Assembly (NCBI GenBank): GCA_026391075.1
Contig: JAPLES010000081.1
Span: 1 to 64,000 of the forward strand
Length of the DNA stretch: 64,000 bases
Direction: 5' to 3'
Source: Bacteroidota bacterium
GTDB lineage: Bacteria > Bacteroidota > Bacteroidia > Chitinophagales > LD1
In this document: in pieces, positions 27,335 through 35,899 of the stretch
Position numbering within the stretch: the first letter of the stretch is position 1
Layout of the letters: each line of letters begins with the position of its first letter
Position numbers and translations under genes: made by a program
The notes under the pieces: generated by a model
Databases searched by the model: none
What the model saw: the letters and a program-made list of their open reading frames with translations, nothing else
What the model was told of the DNA's origin: nothing

Positions 27335-30300
27335 ATGAAAAAGATTTTACCCATCCTTCTCAGTCTTTTCATTACCCAAAATATTTTTTCACAAGGTTGT
27401 ACGGTTACCGGTTCATCACCTTCCGATACTATCGTTTGCGGTGAAAGAATTCTACTTTCTGCATTCGGGCAAGCGCAAGGAACCGCTTTACTTTCCGAAA
27501 ATTTTAATACGGGTTCTTATGGCCCGGGCTGGACATCTACCCAACAAGCCATGTGGAATAATCCATGCAGCCCCGGTGGAGCGGATGGTACTACGCATAT
27601 TTGGATGGGTAATTCAGGACCTGTTCCAAGAGTTTTGACAACAACTTCGTTTAACTTAAGCAGTTGTGCAGTGACGGGTGTTACTATTTGTTTTGATATG
27701 CTCTTTGCCACTCAAGGTAATTCAGCACCATGCGAAGGACCCGATGAACCACAAGAAGGCGTATTTCTTCAATACTCTATTGACAACGGAGCTACCTGGA
27801 TTGACATACATTACTTTGACCCTAATGGAGGAAATGATGCTTCGCTAATAAATTGGAACAATTGGTGTTTCCCTGTTCCAGCTGCTGCACTTACAGCTAA
27901 TACAAGGTTTCGTTGGTTTCAAGATGCCGATTCAGGAGCTGACTATGACCACTGGGGAATTGACAACGTAGTAATTTATTGCAATGACCCGAGTTATAAT
28001 ATTATGTGGCAGCATGATGGTTATAATTTAGGCCCTGTAGGAGGAACCGATCCAAATGCCGTAGCACCTCATACTACTACAAGCTATGTAGTAACCATGA
28101 GTAATGGAACTTTAACCTGCAGAGATACTATTACAATCGTTGTTGTAAATCCAACAATAGTGGTGAATGCCGGAAACGATACAGTGGTGTGCAACGGACA
28201 ATGCGCAACGTTAAATGCTATTGCAAAAATTATTCAGAAGCCTGCTAAAACACCCACGTATCGTAATCAAGAAACTGCAACAATAACCGGCACACCTGGC
28301 TTTCCTGGTTTCCCTCCTTTTATTCCGGCTACACCAGGCACTGCTTTTTTGAACATGGATATAAATATCACCAACCTTAATTTATCTACCGTTCCCAATA
28401 ATTATATCACCAGTGTTTGCATAGGTTCGTTGAGTATGTTTTTGTTTTCAGGAATCGAGATTTTTGATATTTGGTTGGTGTGCCCAAGTGGCGATTCTAT
28501 TTTACTGGTAAAAGACAGCACCTTAACCGGAAACAATTTAACCAACACTTGCTTTGTTCCTGCCGGAAGTAATATCACTTCTGCCTCTTCACCTTACACA
28601 GGAAGTTTTGCCCCTAATCAATCTTTCAATAATTTAAGTGGTTGCGATGCAAATGGAGTTTGGTCACTTCACTTTCAAGCAATTTTTAATGGATTCACTT
28701 TACCCACTGGAAATTTTAATAGTTGGTCAATTTCTTTTAACGATCCTGAAATTTCATACGTTGGAAATTTTAGTTGGAACCCTACCGCGGGTATGTCGAA
28801 TCCTTTGACACTTACACCAACGGTCTGTCCACCACCTACGGCTTACACACTTACCGTTTCAGATACAGCAGGCTGTGTTACACAAAACGATGTTATCAAT
28901 GTAACCACACAAGCTTGCTGCGGATTAAGTGCAACCGTTACACAAGTGCAACCAACATGTGGTGGCACTAATGGAAATATAAGCGTAACTCCAGTACCTG
29001 CGGGAACATATTCGTATGCATGGAGCGATGGACCTTCTGTTTTACAAAACAGAACCGGATTAGGTGCTGGAACATACACCGTAAATATAACAGATGTAAA
29101 TATTCCTACTTGCACATTTGATACAACTATTACACTGAATTCAAATAGCACGTTGAACGTATCGTTTACTAATCCAATCAATCCTACATGTGCCGGTAGC
29201 GATGGCTCTATTACTTTTAGTTTAAGCGGTGGCACTGCGCCTTACGCAATAACTATTGATACCAACGGAACTTCGTTCACTATCAATTCGCCTTTTCCAA
29301 TTCCTTCTACTACTATCAGTACAGTTCCGGCAGGTGCTGTAAACATTTCGGTGACCGATGCTTTAGGATGCACAGCAACAGTAAGTGCAGTTTTAACTGC
29401 GCCTGTTAATTGTTGCGGATTTACAGTAAGTGCCGTTCTTGTTCAACCAACTTGCGGACAAAACAACGGAAGTGTTTCGCTTGCTCCGGCAGGTGGCTCC
29501 GGTAATTATACTTACGCGTGGGGCGGTGGACAAAATACTTCATCCGTTACAAGTGTAGGTGCGGCAACTTATTCAGTTACCATTACAGATAACGGTTTCG
29601 TAAATTGTTTCATTGATACCACTTTCACGTTGAATTCAAACAGCACCTTGAATGTTTCATTGACGAATCCTGTGAATCCGACCTGTGCAGGAAGCGATGG
29701 CTCCATCACTTTTAGTTTAGGCGGTGGAACTGCTCCTTATGCCATCACCATTGATACCAACGGAACTTCGTTCACTATTAATTCACCTGTGCCTATTCCT
29801 TCAACAACCATCAATACAGTTCCGGCAGGTGCTGTAAATATTTCGGTGACAGATGCAGTTGGCTGTGTGGCTACTGCAAATGCTGCTTTAGTTGCGCCTG
29901 CAAATTGTTGCACGTTTACTATTAGTGCCATGCTTGCACAGCCAGCATGCGCGCAAACAAACGGAAGCATTGCTATCACTTCAGCGAATGGCTCAGGAAA
30001 TTATACTTACGCATGGGGTGGCGGGCAAAATACTTCCACTGTTACAACACTTGGCGCAGGAAATTATTTAGTAACCATTACCGATAATGCTTTCGCCAAT
30101 TGTTTTATTGATACCTCTTTTTCATTGAGCAATCCGAATGCACCGGTTATAAATAATATTGCTGTAGTTGATGAAACCTGTAATGGAAACGATGGCTCTG
30201 TTACTGTAACTGCAAATGGCGGCACTGGAGCGCTGAGTATTTTGTGGAGTAATTCGGCTGTAACATTTACGCTGTTAAACATGGCGGCAGGCAGTTATGG

Positions 30301-31564
30301 TTTCACGGTTACTGATGCTTCGGGGTGTGCCTCTGCTGGAACTGCAACAGTGAATCCCGCAACAGGTTGTTGCTTTTTACAAACTGCTGTTACACTTATT
30401 CCACCAACATGCGGATTGAACAATGCAACACTTACGGTAAACATTTCTATTGCCGGAGTTCCGCCTTACACTTATTCTATTGATGGAATAAATTATCAAG
30501 GACAAAATATTTTCAACAACGTAGCTACAGGAAATTACAATGTGATAACTCGTGACGTAAACGGATGTAGTGATACTGTGGCTTCTATTGTTCCTGCTTC
30601 AAGCAACAATTTGAATGTAACTACTGTTGCTACCAACGTTACCTGCTTTGGTGCAGGAGATGGAACAGCAACGGTAAATCCTTTAGGTGGAAATCCTCCG
30701 TATAGTTTTGTTTGGAGTAATGCGGGAAACACTGCAACTGTTTCAAATCTCTCTACGGGAAATTATGATGTAACAGTAAGCGACCTTACTAACTGTACTG
30801 GAACTGCCACGGCAAATATTACTGAACCACAAGCACTAGCCGTTTCGCTTGGTAACGACACCACACTCTGTATTGGCTTGCCTGTAATGCTTAATGCAGG
30901 AAGCGGCTATTCAACTTACTTGTGGAGCACCAATGAAATTACCCAAACCATTGTTCCTACTATTGCAGGAATTTATTCTGTTGTGGTTACCGATGTAAAC
31001 GGATGTTCTGCTACTGATGCTGTGAATGTGAATTTTGTTGCACTGCCGCTTCTTGATTTAGGCGAAGACAAAATTGCTTATGAAGGAACATACGTTGGTT
31101 TGATTTCGCTGGTAAATGATGGAGCTACAACTGCAGGAACTTACAACTGGCAACCAGATACTTTGCTCAGTTGTATAGCTTGTCAAAATACAGTAGCGTA
31201 TACTTCCGATACGATTTCTTACACACTTACTTTCACCGATAATTATGGTTGCGCAGCAACCGATAACATCAATTTGTTTGTGATTCCTCTTGGAAATGTT
31301 TACTGGCCCAACGCATTTACACCAACAGGTGATGGCAACAACGATGTGTATCTGCCATTCGGTAGCGGTGTGAAACAAATCAACTGGTCAATATTCAATC
31401 GTTGGGGCGAAAAGGTTTTTGAAAGCGATAATTTCTTTAGCGGCTGGGATGGAAATTACAAAGGTGCCCCATTGCCAGTGGGCGTTTATGTTTACTCAGC
31501 CACCGCTGTAAAAATGGATAACAACACCAAGAAGTTTAAAGGAAGCGTGACCTTGATTCGTTGA
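27335..31564 (+). CDS. Large T9SS-sorted surface protein with P-like domain and SprB-like repeats (type B sorting domain)
   Basis: 1409 residues. Signal peptide (MKKILPILLSLFITQNIFSQ). A domain rich in Trp and acidic residues (about 50-215, DADSGADYDHWGIDNVVIY) resembles lectin/MAM-like domains. A P-domain-like region (about 310-470) has IFDIWLVCPSGDSILLV and GVWSLHF. SprB-like repeats with paired Cys at CCGF/CCTF follow (about 530-1100). The C terminus is a gliding-type CHU_C (type B) domain with PNAFTPTGDGNND, FNRWGEKVFES and GVYVYSATAV. Two 160-residue units (about 600-760 and 765-925) are near copies. The gene is followed directly by a two-armed repeat element. Confidence 0.88.
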   Translation: MKKILPILLSLFITQNIFSQGCTVTGSSPSDTIVCGERILLSAFGQAQGTALLSENFNTGSYGPGWTSTQQAMWNNPCSPGGADGTTHIWMGNSGPVPRVLTTTSFNLSSCAVTGVTICFDMLFATQGNSAPCEGPDEPQEGVFLQYSIDNGATWIDIHYFDPNGGNDASLINWNNWCFPVPAAALTANTRFRWFQDADSGADYDHWGIDNVVIYCNDPSYNIMWQHDGYNLGPVGGTDPNAVAPHTTTSYVVTMSNGTLTCRDTITIVVVNPTIVVNAGNDTVVCNGQCATLNAIAKIIQKPAKTPTYRNQETATITGTPGFPGFPPFIPATPGTAFLNMDINITNLNLSTVPNNYITSVCIGSLSMFLFSGIEIFDIWLVCPSGDSILLVKDSTLTGNNLTNTCFVPAGSNITSASSPYTGSFAPNQSFNNLSGCDANGVWSLHFQAIFNGFTLPTGNFNSWSISFNDPEISYVGNFSWNPTAGMSNPLTLTPTVCPPPTAYTLTVSDTAGCVTQNDVINVTTQACCGLSATVTQVQPTCGGTNGNISVTPVPAGTYSYAWSDGPSVLQNRTGLGAGTYTVNITDVNIPTCTFDTTITLNSNSTLNVSFTNPINPTCAGSDGSITFSLSGGTAPYAITIDTNGTSFTINSPFPIPSTTISTVPAGAVNISVTDALGCTATVSAVLTAPVNCCGFTVSAVLVQPTCGQNNGSVSLAPAGGSGNYTYAWGGGQNTSSVTSVGAATYSVTITDNGFVNCFIDTTFTLNSNSTLNVSLTNPVNPTCAGSDGSITFSLGGGTAPYAITIDTNGTSFTINSPVPIPSTTINTVPAGAVNISVTDAVGCVATANAALVAPANCCTFTISAMLAQPACAQTNGSIAITSANGSGNYTYAWGGGQNTSTVTTLGAGNYLVTITDNAFANCFIDTSFSLSNPNAPVINNIAVVDETCNGNDGSVTVTANGGTGALSILWSNSAVTFTLLNMAAGSYGFTVTDASGCASAGTATVNPATGCCFLQTAVTLIPPTCGLNNATLTVNISIAGVPPYTYSIDGINYQGQNIFNNVATGNYNVITRDVNGCSDTVASIVPASSNNLNVTTVATNVTCFGAGDGTATVNPLGGNPPYSFVWSNAGNTATVSNLSTGNYDVTVSDLTNCTGTATANITEPQALAVSLGNDTTLCIGLPVMLNAGSGYSTYLWSTNEITQTIVPTIAGIYSVVVTDVNGCSATDAVNVNFVALPLLDLGEDKIAYEGTYVGLISLVNDGATTAGTYNWQPDTLLSCIACQNTVAYTSDTISYTLTFTDNYGCAATDNINLFVIPLGNVYWPNAFTPTGDGNNDVYLPFGSGVKQINWSIFNRWGEKVFESDNFFSGWDGNYKGAPLPVGVYVYSATAVKMDNNTKKFKGSVTLIR
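29137..29880 (+). repeat. Internal tandem duplication in the 27335 gene
   Basis: The segment near 29146-29391 is repeated near 29634-29879 (period about 488 bp). Both copies encode PTCAGSDGSITFSL, TAPYAITIDTNGTSF and TVPAGAVNISVTDA. Many differences between copies are synonymous, so the protein is more conserved than the DNA. Confidence 0.8.
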
Positions 31565-31634
31565 TGTTGAAAACTGAATATTGGAAGAATGGCTGTTTGT
31601 ATTTCAACCATTCTTCCAACATTCCACCACTCCG
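31562..31634. repeat. Two-armed octad element after the 27335-31564 gene
   Basis: The left arm includes ATTGGAAGAATGG (31580-31592). The right arm starts CCATTCTTCCAAC (31608-31620) and continues with similar words to 31634. Fourteen of 15 positions pair around the loop. The element starts at the TGA stop codon and may also act as a 3' hairpin. Confidence 0.85.
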
Positions 31635-31709
31635 TTCCTTATCTGTTTTTCCCTACCGTATGTTTTTCTATTTTTACAACGCAAAATTTAAAACCAAACA
31701 AAAAAGCAT

Positions 31710-32279
31710 TTGAGTACAATTCAACGCCCTTCCTATCCACGCGGACCGCGTGCACCATTTAAAAAAGAAGCTGAGCACAACATCAACGAAAAAATTCGTC
31801 ACACTGAAATTCGTTTAGTGGGCGAAAACATCACTCCTGGAATTTTCACTATTAAACAAGCGCTTGATAAAGCTATTGAGTTAGGACTCGACCTGGTTGA
31901 GATTTCTCCTAATGCAGTGCCGCCTGTTTGTAAATTAGTTGACTACAATAAATTCCTTTACGAAAAGAAGAGAAAGGAAAAAGAAATAAAAGCTCACGCT
32001 AAAAAAGTTGAAGTAAAAGAAATTCGTTTTACTCCGAATACAGATGATCATGATGTGGAGTTCAAAGCAAAACATGCCGAAGCATTTCTTAAAGACGGTA
32101 ACAAGGTTCGTACGTTTGTAATGTTCAAAGGTCGTTCTATTGTGTTCAAAGAGCGCGGTGAGTTATTGTTGCTTCAATTTGCAGACCGCTTAAAAGATTC
32201 GGCAATCGTAGAACAACTACCAGCACTGGAAGGAAAGAAAATGTTTATGACCTTAGCTCCTAAGAGCAAGAAGAAATAA
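31710..32279 (+). CDS. infC: Translation initiation factor IF-3, non-AUG start
   Basis: 189 residues. IF-3 binds the 30S subunit, blocks premature joining of subunits and checks the initiator codon. The N domain has NINEKIRHTEIRLVGEN and DLVEISPNAVPPVCKLVDY; a Lys-rich linker and the C domain (KEIRFTPNTDDHDVEFKAKHAEAFL, FKGRSIVFKERG) follow. There is no ATG in frame before the first domain. The frame opens after a TAA at 31689-31691, and the only usual start is TTG at 31710, with ATT at 31719 an E. coli-like alternative. A weak TATTTTTA box lies at 31669-31676. The normal downstream genes rpmI and rplT are 6.5 kb away. Its last 27 bp overlap the convergent GSCFA gene. Confidence 0.94.
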   Translation: MSTIQRPSYPRGPRAPFKKEAEHNINEKIRHTEIRLVGENITPGIFTIKQALDKAIELGLDLVEISPNAVPPVCKLVDYNKFLYEKKRKEKEIKAHAKKVEVKEIRFTPNTDDHDVEFKAKHAEAFLKDGNKVRTFVMFKGRSIVFKERGELLLLQFADRLKDSAIVEQLPALEGKKMFMTLAPKSKKK

Positions 32280-33233
32280 TTTCTGCTCCTCGGTAAAATC
32301 AAGTTTCTGTTTTTGTAACTCTCCCGCCTTCTTCAAATATTTTTCTACAAATTTTTTGTGCGCTTCGCTTTTCGCATTTCTCGGGCGGTGCTTTACTGCT
32401 GCAATAATCTCTTCCACTTCTTTGACTAAACCAATAGTTGCTTTACTAAAAAATGTATCAGCAAAACTTTGCCATACATAATCGGTTGCCTGATAGTTGG
32501 GATGCAACATATCTTCAGAAAAAAAACGGTAATCGCGCAAATCGTCCATTACCAATTCGTAAGCCGGGAAATAATACAAATCAGGAAATTGATTTCGGAG
32601 TTCGTGAATTGCTGTGAAGAGATGCGCTTTACTCACTGAGTTTTCATAATGACCAAAAGCGAAATAACGAACAGGGCTTATGGTCAAAATAATTCGCAGT
32701 TCACGGTTAACGGTTCGCAGTTTAGAAATTGCTTCAGCTAATACTTCTACAATTTCGTTTGGCTTCATCAGTCGTTTGTCAAAATTATTTCCAGAAAGTT
32801 TGTGACAATTCGAAACTATCTGCCCTTCTTTTAAACTAAAAACATGCGATGTGCCGAAGGTTAGAAAAAGAACAGTCGCGCTTTTTAAAGCAGCAGACGC
32901 ATCTTTCAAATTCATGTTGATGACTTCTAAAGTTTCTCCTTTGGTGCTGCGCGAAAAACTTCCGTGGTGGTCGTAGCTGTGATAAAGTTCATCGTGATAA
33001 ACTAAATCAGTTTCAGCGTAGGGTTTGCCATTTAGTAAACGTTGAATGGAATTAGCAATGGAATATGGATTGTATTGCTGACCAAAAGGATTGATGCAGC
33101 TATTGAATTTGCGGTCCTGAAATTTCTTGCCTATGTTTTCGGAGAAACAAGAACCAATACTAATCAAACTATCTGCGTGTGAAATGTGAAACGAAGGTGA
33201 TGTAGGCTTTACTACCGTTCTGAAATTATTCAT
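32253..33233 (-). CDS. GSCFA-family protein (SGNH-like hydrolase fold)
   Basis: 326 residues. The name-giving motif SIGSCFSENIG lies near residues 24-34 with the likely nucleophile Ser. NPFGQQYNP, TFGTSHVF, TISPVRY and a C-terminal DMLHPN (Asp and His) follow, consistent with an SGNH-type serine hydrolase or acyl/acetyl esterase. The substrate of the family is not known to me. The stretch SKLRTVNRELRI is encoded by a heptad array (32693-32720) yet aligns with what the family usually has there. It diverges from the YciI gene, with 38 bp between start codons. Confidence 0.85.
   Translation of the reverse strand: MNNFRTVVKPTSPSFHISHADSLISIGSCFSENIGKKFQDRKFNSCINPFGQQYNPYSIANSIQRLLNGKPYAETDLVYHDELYHSYDHHGSFSRSTKGETLEVINMNLKDASAALKSATVLFLTFGTSHVFSLKEGQIVSNCHKLSGNNFDKRLMKPNEIVEVLAEAISKLRTVNRELRIILTISPVRYFAFGHYENSVSKAHLFTAIHELRNQFPDLYYFPAYELVMDDLRDYRFFSEDMLHPNYQATDYVWQSFADTFFSKATIGLVKEVEEIIAAVKHRPRNAKSEAHKKFVEKYLKKAGELQKQKLDFTEEQKLFLLALRS
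32693..32720 (+). repeat. Heptad array inside the GSCFA gene
   Basis: Four 7-bp units: TTCGCAG, TTCACGG, TTAACGG, TTCGCAG. The same word (CTGCGAA on the other strand) occurs in the intergenic element at 16164-16170. The array is in frame. Confidence 0.8.
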
Positions 33234-33271
33234 TGCACAAAGAAAATTATCTTGCCCGAAAAATTCTGTTT

Positions 33272-33574
33272 ATGCAATTCATTTACATACTCACACTCAA
33301 TAAAAAATATCATCAGCAACAAAACTGGACGGAAGAAACCAACCAAACGATGAGTGCTCATTTCAATTACCTCAAAAATTTGTTTGAGCAAGGTGTAACT
33401 AAGCACGTAGGCAGAACAGATATGCCTTTTGAAAGCGAAGATTTAAATGGCTATTCCATTTTTGAAACAGATTCGCAAGAATCTGCGGATAGTATTATGA
33501 AGAATGACCCGGCAGTACGCGATGGATTGATGAGCGCAAAACTTCTGCCTTACATTATTGTGTTTCAGAAATAG
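33272..33574 (+). CDS. YciI-like (YCII-related) domain protein
   Basis: 100 residues from the ATG at 33272; an upstream TTG at 33233 gives a poor, non-conserved extension. The fold is the ferredoxin-like YCII domain: a first strand MQFIYILTLN, then FNYLKNLFEQGV, NGYSIFETDSQESADSIMKNDPAVRDGL and a last strand PYIIVFQK. The conserved Asp of the NDPAV motif is present. Function of this family is mostly unknown. A hairpin repeat (33585-33597) follows directly after the stop. Confidence 0.82.
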   Translation: MQFIYILTLNKKYHQQQNWTEETNQTMSAHFNYLKNLFEQGVTKHVGRTDMPFESEDLNGYSIFETDSQESADSIMKNDPAVRDGLMSAKLLPYIIVFQK

Positions 33575-33584
33575 TAAAGGTGTC

Positions 33585-33645
33585 GCCCCGCTGGGGCTTT
33601 ATAAATTCGCGTTTTATTTTCTACCATAATATCGTGCCTACGGGA
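33585..33645. repeat. GC-rich hairpin repeat after the YciI gene
   Basis: A perfect hairpin GCCCCGCTGGGGC (33585-33597) is followed by an AT-rich spacer and a second G+C-rich piece (CGTGCCTACGGG, 33633-33644). The layout resembles interspersed hairpin repeats I associate with Bacteroidota intergenic regions. It might also serve as a weak terminator. Confidence 0.5.
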
Positions 33646-33673
33646 ATTTAGAAAAGTGACCGCTTATATTCCA

Positions 33674-33715
33674 TAAAACAAAAAACCCTCTGCAATAAAT
33701 TGCAAAGGGTTTTTA
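33674..33715 (-). terminator. Terminator after rpsA (also works toward the YciI gene)
   Basis: An 11-bp stem ACCCTCTGCAA / TTGCAAAGGGT with a TAAA loop (33685-33710) has T runs on both sides. Pairing is slightly better on the minus strand (G-U instead of A-C), which fits rpsA as the main user. Confidence 0.85.
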
Positions 33716-33732
33716 TTTCTATTCAACTGAAA

Positions 33733-35724
33733 TTATTCAGGTGATTTTTCATCTGTGCTTTCAGTAGCATCTTCCGATGAAGTTGTTTCAACTTTTACTT
33801 CTTCTGCTTTTGCTTCTTCCACTACAGGTTTCACCTCTTCAGTTTCTACCTTTACTTCTTCTTTAGCAACAGCTTTTGCATCGTTAGCAGATTTGTTATC
33901 CATCTTTTCTTTCAGTTCAGAAAGTGCGCTCAAATCGCCAAGGGTAGTTTTTTCTACATTCTTCTGTAGATTCTTCACTACTTTCTTTTCCTTTTCGCGT
34001 TCAACTTTCTTCTCTTTCACTTCTGCATCAAAGGCTTCGTTTTTCACTTCTTCCCAAATGCGTGCATGTGAAACAAGAATACGTTTGTCGTTGCGGTTGA
34101 ACTCAAGAACCTTGAAAGGTGCTTTCTCATCAGCAGCTAAAAATCCGCCAGCTTCTTTCGACAAATGTTTCTTAGGAGCAAATGCTTCTAAACCATAAGG
34201 GAGAAGAATTGTTGCACCTTTATCATCTGCATGAAGAACGGTAGCTTCATGAACTGAACCGATAGGGAAAACATTTTCAAAAGAATCCCATGGATCTTCT
34301 TCAATTTGTTTATGACCTAAAGTAAGTTTACGGCTGTCGTTGTCAATGTCAAGAACTACTACATCTAATTCGCTACCTACTTTGGTAAACTCAGTTGGAT
34401 GATTGTATCTTTTAGTCCATGACAAGTCGCTGATGTGAACCATGCCGCCAATTCCTTCGGTCAATTCAACAAATACACCGTAAGGTGTAATGTTCTTCAC
34501 TAATCCTTTAGCTTTGGTTCCAACAGGGAATTTTTCGGCAATCTTAATCCAAGGGTCTTCGGTCAATCTCTTTAATGAAAGTGACATCTTTCTTTCTTCA
34601 CGGTCAAGCGTCATCACAATTGCTTCGTGCACATCTCCGCTATGGAAATATTCGCGGCTGTTAATTGGTGTATTGCTCCATGAAACTTCGCTCACGTGAA
34701 CAAGACCTTCAACACCCGGAGTGATTTCGATGAATGCACCGTAGTCTTCTATGTTTACGACTTTACCTTTCACCTTGCTACCCAATTCTATCTCTTTATC
34801 TAAAGTATCCCATGGATGCGATTGCAATTGTTTCAAGCCTAGAGAAATTCTCTTCTTGTTATCATCGTAATCCAAAACCACCACGTTCAGTTTCTGGTTG
34901 AGTTCAAGCACTTCCTTAGGATGTGCAATTCTGCCCCACGAAATATCAGTGATGTAAAGCAATCCGTCAACACCACCCAGGTCAATGAATGCACCGAAGT
35001 CTGTAATGTTCTTGATAGTTCCTTCCAATACCTGACCTTTTTCCAATTTACCAATGATAGCTTCGCGTTGCGATTCGATATCTGATTCGATAAGTGCTTT
35101 ATGCGATACCACTGCGTTCTTGATGGCTTCGTTAATCTTCACCACTTTCAACTCCATAGTTTTGCCTACATACACATCGTAATCAGTAATTGGTTTCACA
35201 TCAATTTGAGAACCCGGTAAGAACGTTTCTAAACCAAATACATTGGCGATAAGACCGCCCTTAGTTTTAGAAGTAATTTTACCGGTAACCACGATGCCTG
35301 TTTTGTGTGCATCCATAATTTCCTCCCATGCTTTAAGCATGCGCGCATTTTTGCGGCTCAATTGTAGAATACCTTTACGGTCTTCTTTGTTTACCACATA
35401 CACATCATACTCTCCGCCTATTAGCAATTCTTCAATGTCGCGGAACTCAGAAAGCGGAACTAGACCGTCTGATTTAAATCCGATGTTCAACACTACATCT
35501 GTGTTCGTAATTGCCACTACGGTGCCTTTTACAATCTCATCATTTTCGATTGTTTTAAGTGTTGATGAATATTGCACATCATACATTTTGCGATCAGCGT
35601 CATTATAGGTAACTACATTTCGCTTGTCTACATTCCAATCAAAATCGTCATGAGCAGTGCTCACTTCAACGGTTGTTTTTTCAATTGGGTTTTCTACTGT
35701 GTTTTCTAAAATTTCTTCTGCCAT
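33733..35724 (-). CDS. rpsA: 30S ribosomal protein S1
   Basis: 663 residues from the ATG at 35724 (MAEEILEN). An in-frame GTG ten codons upstream is less likely. S1 binds mRNA on the small subunit and matters especially where Shine-Dalgarno sites are rare, as in Bacteroidota. Six S1 domains are visible, for example GQVLEGTIKNITDFGAFIDL, GSKVKGKVVNIEDYGAFIEI and GTKAKGLVKNITPYGVFVEL. The last 100 or so residues are an acidic Glu/Lys/Val-rich tail. A perfect -7 box lies about 70 bp upstream, and a terminator follows at 33674-33715. It sits between infC and rpmI-rplT. Confidence 0.96.
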   Translation of the reverse strand: MAEEILENTVENPIEKTTVEVSTAHDDFDWNVDKRNVVTYNDADRKMYDVQYSSTLKTIENDEIVKGTVVAITNTDVVLNIGFKSDGLVPLSEFRDIEELLIGGEYDVYVVNKEDRKGILQLSRKNARMLKAWEEIMDAHKTGIVVTGKITSKTKGGLIANVFGLETFLPGSQIDVKPITDYDVYVGKTMELKVVKINEAIKNAVVSHKALIESDIESQREAIIGKLEKGQVLEGTIKNITDFGAFIDLGGVDGLLYITDISWGRIAHPKEVLELNQKLNVVVLDYDDNKKRISLGLKQLQSHPWDTLDKEIELGSKVKGKVVNIEDYGAFIEITPGVEGLVHVSEVSWSNTPINSREYFHSGDVHEAIVMTLDREERKMSLSLKRLTEDPWIKIAEKFPVGTKAKGLVKNITPYGVFVELTEGIGGMVHISDLSWTKRYNHPTEFTKVGSELDVVVLDIDNDSRKLTLGHKQIEEDPWDSFENVFPIGSVHEATVLHADDKGATILLPYGLEAFAPKKHLSKEAGGFLAADEKAPFKVLEFNRNDKRILVSHARIWEEVKNEAFDAEVKEKKVEREKEKKVVKNLQKNVEKTTLGDLSALSELKEKMDNKSANDAKAVAKEEVKVETEEVKPVVEEAKAEEVKVETTSSEDATESTDEKSPE

Positions 35725-35792
35725 TTTAGGGAAGCGGTTATTGTTTATTCTCACCCCGCCAACGTGAGTTTTGTTATTGATTAAAAGGGCGG

Positions 35793-35800
35793 CAAAAATA
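35793..35800 (-). promoter_or_regulatory. -7 promoter box for rpsA
   Basis: The minus strand reads TATTTTTG followed by CC, an exact TAnnTTTG match. It gives a leader of about 60 nt before the rpsA ATG, room for the autoregulation known for S1 in other bacteria. Confidence 0.55.
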
Positions 35801-35899
35801 ACCGAATTTTCTAAACGAAAAAGCGGTGCAATTAGAATGAAATTTGCGGAACGCCAAGGGGTGGAAGTTACACGCTAAATAAAGAAGTGTTCAATAGTT

